This document shows positions 10,301 to 19,459 of a stretch of 43,634 nucleotides of DNA, in pieces. The translations under genes and the position numbers were made by a program. Position 1 is the stretch's first letter; every line of letters starts with the position of its first letter. Origin of the DNA: Phanerochaete sordida (lineage: Eukaryota > Basidiomycota > Agaricomycetes > Polyporales > Phanerochaetaceae); NCBI GenBank assembly GCA_019973155.2, contig BPQB01000143.1, positions 1 through 43,634 on the forward strand. Direction: 5' to 3'. The notes beneath the pieces were generated by a model. That model saw only the letters and a program-made list of their open reading frames with translations. It did not search any database and had not been told where the DNA came from.

Positions 10301-12332
10301 GGTGTCTTCAGAAGACGGCCGGTGGGTTTGTAGCAGCCTAAGTGTACGTCAGTTTGCGAAGAGTCAGCCGATTCTCAAGGCGCATCTGGGATGGCACGAT
10401 GTAGATCCACAACGCGCAGGTACGCCCATAATGTGTCCAGCCCAGTGCAGCTCAGATGCTAATCCATGGCGTATATGTTAGGGACATTGACCTCGTTCTC
10501 TGCAAAGAAGACAGTGCTCGTGACATGGACGTCTACTCGTGCATTTCACGCTGTGAACCGGCCACCAGATATTGCAGCAGACTCGGTATGGTCGAACGCA
10601 GCTTCTGTCACCTCCAGAACGCTCAGCGATTGTGGAATCGGCGCCTGGGTATGCGCAGAGTCGAGTGAGCTCGAAGTAAGTGGAAATTTACTTATGGGTA
10701 TTGCCACTACCAGCGTTCTTATTTATCATACTGCAGAGCAGAGTTCTCCTGGGCCGAATAGTTGAGATAGTCCAGTCCACAAGTCTATCTGGTGACAGAT
10801 CCCTTGTGGTACTTGAGCAGTATTACGTTGAGGCACAGCGAGATCCTGTTTATGGGATGCCGGCCCTATCTCCGCAGTCTCGGAACGAAGCCTCCTGCCC
10901 TGCTCTCGCTATCATATTGCCGGCGGTGAGTGAACGTCTACCCCGTATACAATAGAGTGCTCATGCCCAATGGCTCCAATGTGCCCGCAGAATATTTTAT
11001 TCGACTTCAATGCGCAGCATGACTGCGAAGGAAGCGGATGTGCGGCGACAGGAAGGCAGAAGCAGAAAGAAGAAAGGGAAGACTCTGACATCGACATACT
11101 ATTTTTGCAGCACACCGCGCGCATGCGGTACATTATCAACATGCACTCCCTCCACAACCCTCACCTTGTCCGTGATGCCCTTCCGCGGCATCTTTGGGCA
11201 CCCATTCCTTACTACCAGGATCGCCGCGAGGCTCACGATGGTTTCGCCGCCCGCCTACGGGACATCAGAGCAACAAAGCAAGCTCAGGCCCAAGAGAAGC
11301 GTGAGGCCACGAAGCAAGCGAAAGCACAGGCAGCGTTGGACGTCGGTGCAGACGTGAGTCCGCCCGCGAAGCGCAAGAGAGCGCAGTCGGGTAGCGAACG
11401 TGCGGGTGATGATGAGGCGCCAGCTAGAGATGTGAACGTTCACGTACATATCCTCAGTGGATCCGTCGAGACTCCCGTTGTTATTGGCGAATGACGAGCA
11501 CAGAATCCGAATCCTGTACTTTAGCTCGCTGGTTTGGACGTACATAAATATGCTGACTCAGAGCGTCCCTACGCAGGCGCTCCAGAGTGTCCGCAGCCTG
11601 ACCATGCACCACCTGCACACATGGCAACTATCCATCCAACGGCGTTTCATTCATTCCGCGCACACCTGGCTTTCCATCGCACGGCCAGCTGATCAGCAGC
11701 TGTCCCGCAGCAAACATCCCATCCACCTGCCATACGCAGCTTCCAGCTGAATCGTGACTGGACCTGAATTGGCGGTGTAGCACGTTCTACTCACCAGAAG
11801 TGTAAATAATGTAGCAGGAGTCATCTGGCGAAGACAGGTCTTCGAGAGCATCGTACTCGACATCCTGGGACTTCATGACTTCGTCGAGATTGATGTTAGG
11901 GAAATCCGCGACGCGGTGGACATAGTCGGTGAGGGTGAGGGCGAGAGTGCACTTTGCGTTCTCCAGCACGAACGCCAGTGTGGAGTCAGTGACAATGCCT
12001 CCGTCCAGGGGGACGTAGGCTCCGCCAGCCTTCAGGACGGCTATGATGCCGACAACCATCGGTATCGACCTTTGGACGAGCAAGCAGACGCGTGCTCCAG
12101 GTCGGACACCCATGGCGCGAAGATGATGGGCCAGAGCGTTGGCTCTACGATCGAGCTCGCCGTAGGTTATGGTGGCGCCAAGGTGCTCGGCCGCGACGGC
12201 GCCCGCATTGCTGCGGACATGATATTCGAACGCGTGGTGGACGCAGCGGAAAGGGGGCTCTTCGCGCCGGCCAAAGCCAAAGCGACGAAAGAGAGACGCA
12301 TCTTCCGCCGAAAGTGATGAGATGGAGGCCAT
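1345..12332 (-). CDS. NRPS-like adenylation protein fused to TmpA-like membrane flavoprotein, interrupted by a transposon-bearing intron
   Basis: The rebuilt CDS has 16 exons (3132 nt, 1043 aa): 12332-11795, 4661-4608, 4555-4467, 4409-4310, 4258-4241, 4191-4123, 4070-4012, 3959-3733, 3682-3589, 3537-3496, 3442-3270, 3220-2544, 2491-2406, 2353-2005, 1956-1570, 1514-1345. Residues 1-495 are an ANL-superfamily adenylation domain with every core motif in order: A3 [14 protein letters not shown] (split by the giant intron), A4 FDMAAWE, A5 YNSCGPTE, A7 [10 protein letters not shown]8 [13 protein letters not shown] and A10 NGKIDK. No thiolation (PCP) domain or thioesterase follows. The second half has about six hydrophobic segments (residues ~570-850), then an NAD(P)-binding-like GSGIGP near residue 940, as in TmpA/ferric-reductase-like flavoproteins. 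The expected role is activation of a carboxylic acid coupled to membrane redox chemistry, but the substrate is unknown. Intron 9 has a GC donor. All other introns are 45-57 bp except the 7.1-kb one, so the gene is not obviously broken. Confidence 0.88.
4692..4700 (+). repeat. Left copy of putative target-site duplication
   Basis: GCACGCTCG directly abuts the left inverted repeat and matches the right copy GCACGTTCT at 7 of 9 positions. The mismatches suggest either an old insertion or a slightly different true boundary (an 8-bp repeat with one mismatch if one extra base is assigned to the left end). Confidence 0.5.
4701..4708 (+). repeat. Left terminal inverted repeat (TACACCGC)
   Basis: These eight bases are the exact reverse complement of 11772-11779. 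They lie immediately inside the 9-bp flanking direct repeat. The repeat is too short to be convincing alone, but its position next to the direct repeats and just inside both splice sites supports it. Confidence 0.6.
5058..6465 (-). CDS. Transposon accessory protein (repeated basidiomycete hypothetical family)
   Basis: Seven exons (6465-6169, 6117-6001, 5946-5881, 5805-5680, 5639-5496, 5447-5341, 5277-5058) give 1077 nt, 358 aa, with no internal stop. The N-terminus is acidic and Ser/Pro-rich ([19 protein letters not shown], then clustered Asp/Glu). A conserved-looking core follows around [37 protein letters not shown] and [16 protein letters not shown], largely helical in character. I recognise these motifs from a large, repeatedly occurring family of unannotated basidiomycete proteins, but no enzymatic domain. 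Being divergent from the transposase inside the same element, it may be a DNA-binding or regulatory partner of transposition (inference). It is transcribed in the same direction as the interrupted host gene. Confidence 0.75.
6466..7172. promoter_or_regulatory. Divergent intergenic spacer inside the transposon
   Basis: The ~0.7-kb region lies between the start codons of the accessory gene (minus) and the transposase (plus) and probably holds both promoters. The transposase start at 7173 is the first ATG that keeps the zinc-finger-like segment, but a further 5' exon cannot be excluded. No specific promoter element was identified. Confidence 0.4.
7173..11494 (+). CDS. DDE-type transposase of the two-gene element (basidiomycete family, EnSpm/CACTA-like or KDZ-like)
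   Basis: Twelve exons (7173-7719, 7779-7861, 7920-8153, 8203-8472, 8541-8926, 8984-9200, 9265-9541, 9600-9955, 10020-10419, 10482-10675, 10737-10925, 10991-11494) give 3657 nt, 1218 aa, fully open. The N-terminus has a C4-x2-C7-x19-H27-x5-H33 arrangement (BED/matrin-like zinc finger). The core contains DDVSGNVSK (~450), [13 protein letters not shown] followed by CRKCKAGG (~540-560, possible metal site), [17 protein letters not shown] (~680), TEIMESFN (~840) and QAPSRDIA just after it. I propose the Asp of DDVSGN, the Asp of DTPIELLH and a Glu in TEIMESFN as the catalytic triad (inference). The C-terminus is a Lys/Gln/Ala-rich coiled region ending in a basic KRKR stretch. No disabling lesion was seen, so the gene could be active. 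Confidence 0.85.
11772..11779 (-). repeat. Right terminal inverted repeat (GCGGTGTA)
   Basis: Exact reverse complement of the left end at 4701-4708. The next inward bases differ between the two ends, apart from scattered CAGCTGG motifs further in. Confidence 0.6.
11780..11788 (+). repeat. Right copy of putative target-site duplication
   Basis: GCACGTTCT directly abuts the right inverted repeat. It lies only a few bases from the host splice donor at 11794, so the insertion site was within the 5' half of a roughly 45-bp intron. Confidence 0.5.
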
Positions 12333-13672
12333 GTTGCAGGCTGCGAGGCTCGAGGAGTGGTTGACGACCGCAGCCCCATCCTACCCAACTCCTTATATCG
12401 GAGTGGAGGGCCATACATTTCTCCACTGCATCTCCACGGCGGAAGTTGCAGAGCGCGAAGGCGCGAGGCGCGTGGCTAGCGTGATCGTCCTAGCATTGCC
12501 TTCGAGTCCGAGCAGGAGACCAGCCCAAACCGACAAACGTCCGCACGGAGGTTGCAAGTCAATGACAGCCACATCCGTCCGACGCGTCCGGCCAGTGCGC
12601 AGGGACGGTTTCGAGGAGAATAGAGGGCCTAGCCGGAATCATTTGCGGGGCAGATGGCCAGTGCTCGGCTGATTGCTGAGGACCACAAGGCTCGCGTGCA
12701 ATATGTCATGGTGCCAAGGGCCTGACGCAAATAGGCAGCTCGCTCGATTGCGAGGGCGCCATGGCTGCGCAGGTGGTGTATGGGAACGGAAACCTGCAGT
12801 AGGCAGCGGGCAGACGTGACCACCGGTAACGGAGGGCGCGATGCGTGGGTGACGTGACGGGTTCCTGAAAATGTTTCCCGATTAGCATCGCACCCGGACA
12901 CGGACTGCCATAAACCGTGTCCGCATTCCCTCGCCCTCGAGGACTTCCAGCTCGCGTACGGCGGGCGAGCCTGCAGCAGAGAGTATTCTGGCCGAGATGG
13001 CCCCGCACAAAGCCTAACACATACCTTTCATGGTGTACGAGCTCCCACAGGAAACCGAAAGGGAACTCGGCGCGGCTTGCGTGCACTGTCACATGTAGGC
13101 GACGCGAAGGCTGCACCGCCTGCCCGCCAAGCGACCCGCATCACGGCCGTGGCGGACTCGGTGGGTCTATCGGAGGTTTCCCGACCTCCGAGCCTTGAGC
13201 TGCATGCCAGGATCAGTGGCGACGATATGCCCCTGATAAATGCGAGAAAGTCTAACGCATGTGGACTAGCTCCAAGGGTCGATCCCTCCGATGTCAACAG
13301 ATGGCGGCGCACGACGGATGTGAGGCTGGGCTACAGTGCTTGGTCGTCGTCGGAGGCAACCTCTGCGTTGCGCACTCCTCAGATCGCTCCGGATAGACGC
13401 CCAAACACGTGGCTATCGCGACTTTACAGCCGCCATTTCGCCAACCCTTGTTCCAGCGATGCCCGCGAAGGAAGCCCCCTCGCGCACCACATGATTCTGA
13501 GCACGCAAGCACAGGGCTCGAATGTTCGCAACGCTCGTCAATGTGTCGGAGAATTCCATGGGGTATATGACAGAAATTGGTAGATACAGGGAAGCATGGC
13601 CAAGAAACGCTGCGGCGAGATTTGAGGACATGAGACCCCAGCTCAGGGGGCAACGCAAGACAGAAGACAAAA
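12333..13672. other. Intergenic region upstream of the NRPS-like gene
   Basis: About 1.3 kb between the start of the NRPS-like gene and the stop of RAD50, both on the minus strand. It should contain the NRPS-like promoter. Open frames up to 168 codons exist on the plus strand (13077-13583), but they are Arg/Ser-rich, show no family and are probably chance frames in GC-rich DNA. Confidence 0.45.
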
Positions 13673-16600
13673 TCACGCGTTCTTCTCGTTCAGGTGGCCC
13701 GCCTTGATGACAGACTTCTGCTTCTGATCTCGGGAAACGCGCCTGAAAGAGCAGCGTGAGCTTAAGCGGAGAAATTGCTTGATACGACGTACCAATATGC
13801 GTTGAAGGCGCATGTCTCTCCCAGCTTTCGAAGGAAACCCTCGTCGTGCGTGATGATGATGAGCTGGAAGTTGGGCTGATGCTTGCGCTCATTGATGATA
13901 CTTGGTCGAAATCATCAGCATATAGGGACTAGAAGCAGAGGAAGCACGTACTCAGCGAGACTCGAGGCGAGCGCAGTGATATTCTCCGTGTCGAGAGCGT
14001 TCGTGGGCTCGTCGAGCGCCAGGATACCACAATTTTGACCGAAGGAGTCGGCGAGTGCGAGTCGGATTATAATAGACGCCAGCATCTTCTGGCCTGCCGA
14101 GCAGCGACCGCGCATGTCCATCTCGATCTGGTCCTTCGTCATCACAACCTGCAGCGTAAAGTGAGCTATACGCGTTTCAATATTTTTTTGAGACTTACGC
14201 GATAGTTGTACGACCGCTTGTTACCGGTCGTACCTTCGCTGTCCGAGGAGATCTTGATACCGTCGATGTCTAGCAGGCTAAGTCGATACCACGTGCATAT
14301 GATTTCCGCGACGGACTTACCTGTTCCCTGGTACGTCTTGTTCCATAGATAGCGCATGGTGTCGTTAACCTCCTCCATCTTCAGGGAGTGGTACTTCATG
14401 ATGGCGCTATGACGTGTGAGTACACACCACCGTGGGCGACGAACTGCGGAATTCACATACCTGTCGAGGGCCTTCGCATACTTCTCGAGGTCATTGTTGG
14501 CCATGTCGGACAGCTGATAGACATTAAGCCTTGGGATGTCTCGTATATAGGCAGCCGTTCCCATACCTTGACCTTGATAAGCTGGTCGCGATAGCGCTGG
14601 TTGATATCCTTGAAGTCCTTCTTGAGGTCGTCTTGGAGGCTTGTCAACTGCGCTTCGTTCGAGTCGATCTCTCCGCCGAGGCGCGCGACCTAGAAGCCCA
14701 TTAGCGTGTGTGTACGCAGCTACTGCGGTGAACCCTACCTGTCCCTGCAGCTTCGTCTCCTTCTCCTTCTCGACCATGTACTGCTCCTCGAACAGCCGCT
14801 TCGCCTTGGCGGCTTCTTCGATATCGTACGTCTCGATCTTCGCCTGGGTGTCTGCGATATTCTTGACGAGCTTCCGCGCCCGGAGGTTGTCGCGAAGGTT
14901 AGCCTGGGTGGCCGTGCTCTCGTGGATCTCCTTCGTGATCGCCTTCTCTGCCTTCACGGCCTCGTCGTGCTGGCGCTCCAAGTCGGAAATGTGGCCCGCG
15001 AGCTCCTCGATCTTGGCTGTGCACTCCTTGAGCCGACGTTCCCGCCTGTCGCGAACGTAGCGCTCGATGGTGCGCTTGTACCCGTCGAGCTTGTCGATGT
15101 TGCCGTTGATCTCCTGCGAAGCGGCTTGGGCGCGTTTGATCTTGTCGCCGAGGTCTTGCTCCGCGCGCTGGCGGTCGCGCTCGAGCTCCTCGATGACCGG
15201 CCCAAGGTCTGCAATCTTCTGGTCGAGTTCCTTGATCCTGACTTCGGCGCCCGAGAGGTCACTCTTCATCTGCTTGATCTGGCTCTCCAACGCCTCTTTG
15301 CCGCTCAGCTTGGCATTCAGCTCGGACCTTCGGAGCTGAGCAGAGGAGAGCTCGCGCTGAGTCTGGTGCATGTGATTGACCTGGCGGTCCTTGTCGTCAG
15401 TGAGACGTTTTAGCTCGCGCTCAGCTGCTTCCCTGTAATCCTTCAGTAAGTATCATATAGCCAAAAAGCATGTCAAAAACGAACTTTTCAGCCTTGACAG
15501 GATCAACGAGCAGCTGGACTTCTTCCAGAGTCCTTGTCGAGCCCGCAGCCAGAAGATCCGTCTCTTTCTCGGCTACTTCGCGCTTTAGATCCACCAGGCG
15601 ATGGTGCATTCTTGTGACGGTCTCAGCATGAGCCTTGAGAATCTTCAACTCTTCTATCTCCCTCTTCAGGTCGCTGAAAGCCCGCGCCGCCTATCACATT
15701 TCAGCCCAGGACTTTCCATGGCAGCAGGATGCGGACGAACCTTCTCATCTACACTCTTTGCCTCCATCATATCGCCTTCTCTCTGCTGAATTTCCCTCTC
15801 CAAGCCCGGTATCTCGACGTTTTTCAGCTTGTCGCGAGTTTGAGCTTTCTGAAAGATGATCTGCAGCCGTTTGGCAACCCTCTCCCAATCAGCTAGCTCT
15901 TGCTCGTAGGTGCCGACATTCTCTGCAGAACACTTGGCGATCTCTTCATCGACCTAGGACCAGGATCATTAGCGGGCTGCAGTAGCTGGAGTAGTCGAGA
16001 TCGCACCAACCTTGGTCTCAAAGACTGCGAGCTCCTGTGTGTTCATGTCACGCGCACACAAAGGACAGCACTTCTTCTGCCTCCCAAATTGCTTCATCTC
16101 CTGCAACTTTGGACCCGAGCCTCGTGCCTTCAAGACGTCGCTATGATCAACACAATTAGCATCCCATACCAACGCTACCTGGTCTGGATACTCACTCCCT
16201 GGAGCCGACCACTTCCATTTCTGCCTCGGGCAGGGCTTTGACAGGGTCTGAGCTAAGGCCGGCGGAACTGATTTCGGCCATGTCCTTTTGGATGAGTAGG
16301 TCAAGCCCTGGCAGACCAAAGGTCAGACAGATGATATGCTAACAATTGAGAGCGCGAACGTTTGATCTCCTCGGACTTCTCCTTGACCTGCGCACGCAGC
16401 GACATGATAGAGGCTTCGATCTCTTGCGCGTCCTTGCTCGCGGCGCGGGAAGCATTCTCCAGCTTTGACAGCCTCGTTTGCCTATCGCTAGCGTGGGATG
16501 AGCCTCTTCATGTCACGCCGAGTTCCAGGGGCAACCTACTCAGAGGCACGTTTCACGTCCCGCTCCATGGTTTCGGGTTTGGCATCAGTACCGATCAACT

Positions 16601-18618
16601 TGCGGTACTGGTCATTGTGGTCATTGAGCCTGCACGAGAGACATCAGTGAGATCTTATGAGCTGTAGACGAGCTCTTTTACGCACAGATGCTTCAGCTCG
16701 ACGTCCTTTTGCTGTAGCTCTTCGCGCTTGCTCTTCAGCATCCCTTGTTCTTGAACACGCTTTCCAAGCTCCCTCATCTCGAGCTCCAAGGACGACAGCT
16801 CCCCTTCCAGTCTCCGTTTGGTAGTGACCTGCTTGCTGATCCGCTCGTCGAACTTCGCATCCTGGATGGCCTGCGTGACGCGGTCGAAGCGACTCTGCAG
16901 GTCCTGGATCTCGACTTCAACTGCCGCAGTATCCGACGCTACACCCTCGAGATCGCTCAGGTCTCGCTGTGTCGCGCTGATCTGGGAGCGCAACGAAACA
17001 ATACGCTCTTGCAAATCCTTCTTGCGTCCCTTGTGACCTTCGGCTTCGGAACGCAGCTGTGTCAGCTTTTCGTTGAACTCGGTAACCACGCGTCTTTGCT
17101 CGCTCTGTTCGATACGCATAAGCTTCATGGCGCCAGATTAATTTGTGGAATCATACCTGGAGGTCGGCGGCCTCGGCGTTCAAGCGACGCTGAGTCTCCT
17201 CGATGTGCGCGAGGAAGTCCAGGATTTGGTCACGGGTGAGCGGCGAGGCCTCGTACCCTGTCATTCCATACGTCGTAGCGATCGTCTTGATGAGCTGCTC
17301 ACGCTCCTCTAGAACGGCTTCGTGCGCCTACACATTCGGGTAAGTGGCATATATGCTCCCAAGGAACGAGAAAAAAGCGAACCTTCGCTTGCGCAACGAG
17401 CTCACCGTGCTCCTTGAGCTTCTCGTTTTGCGTACGCCGGGTGGTCTCGATGAGATTCTTCACATCTTGCACGTTGGCCTCGGCGTCAGCTTTCTTCTTC
17501 ATCTGTTGCGCGACATGCTTGTCGAAGTTATCCTGCCTGGCCTGCAGTTCCTCGTCGGTGCCTACACCACTCGCAATGTCAATACCATACCATATGTGCG
17601 AGAGCTATGTCAATGCACCTGCGAGCTCCTGTAGGGTCAGCTTCAATTGGTTGAGGTCCTCCTCGTCACGCTGGATGCTCTTGGTCAAAGTCTCGACCTC
17701 CATGTAGATCTGACGGAATTTGATAGAGGACTGGTAGAACTTCTCGTTCGCAGAAACCAGGGCCGCATGCTGCTTTGAGAGCTCTTCGTGCTCAAGAGTC
17801 TTCGCCGCGATCTGCGAAGAGAGCTCAGAGATGCGGCTCTTCAGCTTGTCGGCATGGGCCTTCTCGGTAGCAAGTCCTTCAAGCTTCGCCTTCTCAGCTT
17901 TAAGCTCCGAAGTCTTGTCCTTACGCAAAGTCTTGATAGCATCCAGAGCTTTGGTATACCTGGGCGCTCCGTTTACTCATTCGCAGAGCAGCGATTGAAA
18001 GGAAAGCACGTACTTGGTAGCCTCAAAGATATCATCGAACTTCTTCTTGAGAGTCGAGGCTTCAGACAATGGCCAGTACGAGTCTTCCTGGTGACAAAAG
18101 ATCACGTTCTCAAGGACAGCTTTCGAGACACCGAGCAGCGAAGGAATCTCAATGTCCATCTCGGCGCATTTCGTGGAGATGGTGGCGCGCTACGCGGAGT
18201 GAGACACAGTATAGCATGCAGTTCAAGGTAGACGTACCTTTCCTGTCCCTTCTATGCCTCTTGTGTTCATGATGCCCTCCAACGTCTTCATGGTCATTGC
18301 CCCGTTCTTCTTCACGGTGACCGACAGGTTTCGAACGGCCTCGATGACATTGCCGTTGGCAGCAGTGAATCTCAGCTTCACCTGAGCCTTCACTTCCTTT
18401 TCGTTCGCGAGCTTAGGGTCGTGGACGAACGCGCCGCCGCGCGTGTTTGGTGGCTGGTCGCCAGTCGTGGCATACTTCAAGCATTCGATGATGGTAGTTT
18501 TGCCACTGCCATTGTGACCAACTATGACGGTAACAGGAGAGAAGAACTCTATAGTCTGGATGTCCTTGTCGTCGAAGGAGCGGATGCCGCGAATCGCGAG
18601 CTTGTGGAGGCTCGCCAT
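13673..18618 (-). CDS. RAD50: DNA double-strand-break repair ATPase RAD50
   Basis: Twenty exons sum to 3966 nt, 1321 aa (the yeast protein is close to this length): 18618-18238, 18189-18014, 17959-17619, 17561-17383, 17327-17157, 17122-16686, 16629-16540, 16487-16360, 16307-16196, 16140-16011, 15953-15741, 15690-15485, 15432-14739, 14689-14567, 14513-14461, 14406-14321, 14269-14199, 14148-13952, 13900-13793, 13742-13673. Walker A is GHNGSGKTT (34-42). Long coiled coils flank the zinc hook CPLC (~698). The ABC signature [20 protein letters not shown] (~1208) and Walker B/D-loop [14 protein letters not shown] follow, then the switch region [12 protein letters not shown]50 is the SMC-like core of the MRE11-RAD50-NBS1 complex in the nucleus. 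All key residues are present. The intron at 17156-17123 is only 34 bp. The start is the [11 protein letters not shown]et; an upstream in-frame Met (18666) is less conserved. A divergent neighbour starts 250 bp away. Confidence 0.96.
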
Positions 18619-18868
18619 GGCGGTTGAGTCGAGAAAGTGTGGCCTCGAACCGACGCGCCGCGGCAATTAACGCGTAGACGCCAACGCGTGACGTTCTGGC
18701 GTCTATACAACTTAGCTTTTGATCCTTACTCTAATTGACTGGTCTTTCTATAGTAAGCCACTGGTAATTATCGTTCTTATGCTTTATCAGTAAGCTCTGC
18801 TTACCCTTTGCTTACGAGCCTCAAATAACCCTGTGCCAGCGCGATCGGACTGGTTGCCACAGACCACG

Positions 18869-19230
18869 ATGTCGTTCTCTCTGGATTCATTCGAGGATCC
18901 CTCTGGCTGGGGCGCGCCAGTGCAGACAGAGGACGACGTTGTAACAGCTGCCCTCAAAAAAGAGAAAACCATAAAGTAAGCATGAGCAGAGACGAGGGCG
19001 AGCTCATGTTCACCGCTTTCGTTCTTAGGGAGATCGCTGCAGCGCAGGAAGACCTCAGAGGTAAGCCCTTTGCGGCGTATGCTATACGTCAATCTCAATC
19101 GAGTGTGTTTGAAGCTCTTCTGGCACGAGTGAAAGCCGTGCAAGCCGATGTAAACAAGCTGGCATCGGGCAACGAGACCCTGCAGATGTACATCGATAAC
19201 CTTACTCTACAAATGGCAAAGAGACGGTGA
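18869..19230 (+). CDS. Short coiled-coil protein, SCOC/SLO1 family
   Basis: Three exons (18869-18975, 19029-19060, 19115-19230) give 255 nt, 84 aa. The N-terminus MSFSLDSFEDPSGWG is acidic and disordered. Residues ~37-80 form a coiled coil ending LASGNETLQMYIDNLTLQM, the signature of the SCOC family, whose members bind Arl1/Arl3-type GTPases at the Golgi (family knowledge). The size is typical. It shares a 250-bp divergent promoter with RAD50. Both introns are GT-AG, 53 and 54 bp. Confidence 0.87.
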
Positions 19231-19459
19231 CCGAGCGACAAACGTGTACGAGAGAGCGAGAGCGTATTCAATGCGTATTGTCCTTCTTGCTGCCTGCGAA
19301 CTGCAGAAGCATGTCCCCGTGCCTCACGCCCATTAACCCGGCCAAGGCTAACCTTCTTGCACCCCTGGATTCATATAACGGAGGTTGTCAACCGTTCGGC
19401 CCCGCGGAAACTTCATCAACGGGATAGGATCTTCGCTCTGCCGAGCGCTCAGTTCGGTG
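19231..19459. other. 3' intergenic gap between convergent genes
   Basis: Between the SCOC-type stop and the F-box stop on the other strand. I see no gene in it. Confidence 0.4.

Larger units (their letters stand above)
4701..11779. mobile_element. 7.08-kb two-gene DNA transposon, apparently intact
   Basis: The element starts TACACCGC and ends GCGGTGTA (8-bp terminal inverted repeats; similarity fades after that). It is flanked by an imperfect 9-bp direct repeat. It carries a 1218-aa transposase gene on the plus strand and a 358-aa accessory gene on the minus strand, divergent from a shared ~0.7-kb spacer (6466-7172). All 12 and 7 exons respectively join in frame with no stop. The superfamily is uncertain. 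The transposase layout (acidic DDVSGN, CxxC-type cluster, [16 protein letters not shown]) recalls EnSpm/CACTA-like and Plavaka enzymes, while an 8-9-bp target duplication would fit KDZ/Zisupton or hAT-type elements better. It sits antisense to the host gene when judged by its transposase. Confidence 0.82.
4662..11794 (-). other. Giant 7,133-bp intron of the NRPS-like gene
   Basis: The donor (GTGAGT, starting at 11794) follows TCT-G of the A3 motif. The acceptor (CTATCAG, ending at 4662) precedes GA-ACG-ACC, so splicing gives Ser-Gly-Thr-Thr without a frame change. Neighbouring introns are about 50 bp. Apart from the transposon and one copy of its flanking repeat, the intron is only 45 bp. Splicing across 7 kb is inferred from sequence and has not been observed. 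Confidence 0.8.

Noticed and set aside
7173..11494. Firm KDZ or Plavaka family label for the transposase
   Set aside because: I see general DDE-like landmarks but not the diagnostic motifs I would need for either family, so the class is left open.
4662..11794. Element as an introner, i.e. a transposon that supplied its own splice sites
   Set aside because: Both splice sites lie outside the terminal repeats and flanking duplication. The residual 45 bp already forms a normal intron, so the intron predates the insertion.
1345..12332. Calling the NRPS-like locus two truncated pseudogenes
   Set aside because: The exon-1 donor and exon-2 acceptor restore the A3 motif in frame, and all remaining exons are open, so one gene with a large intron explains the data better.
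13077..13583. 168-codon plus-strand frame upstream of the NRPS-like gene as a gene
   Set aside because: Arg/Ser-rich, with no family, no splice structure and no start context of note; likely chance in GC-rich DNA.
14706..15413. 235-codon plus-strand frame (Leu/Val/Asp-rich)
   Set aside because: Mirror image of the RAD50 coiled-coil coding strand; RAD50 is certain on the minus strand.
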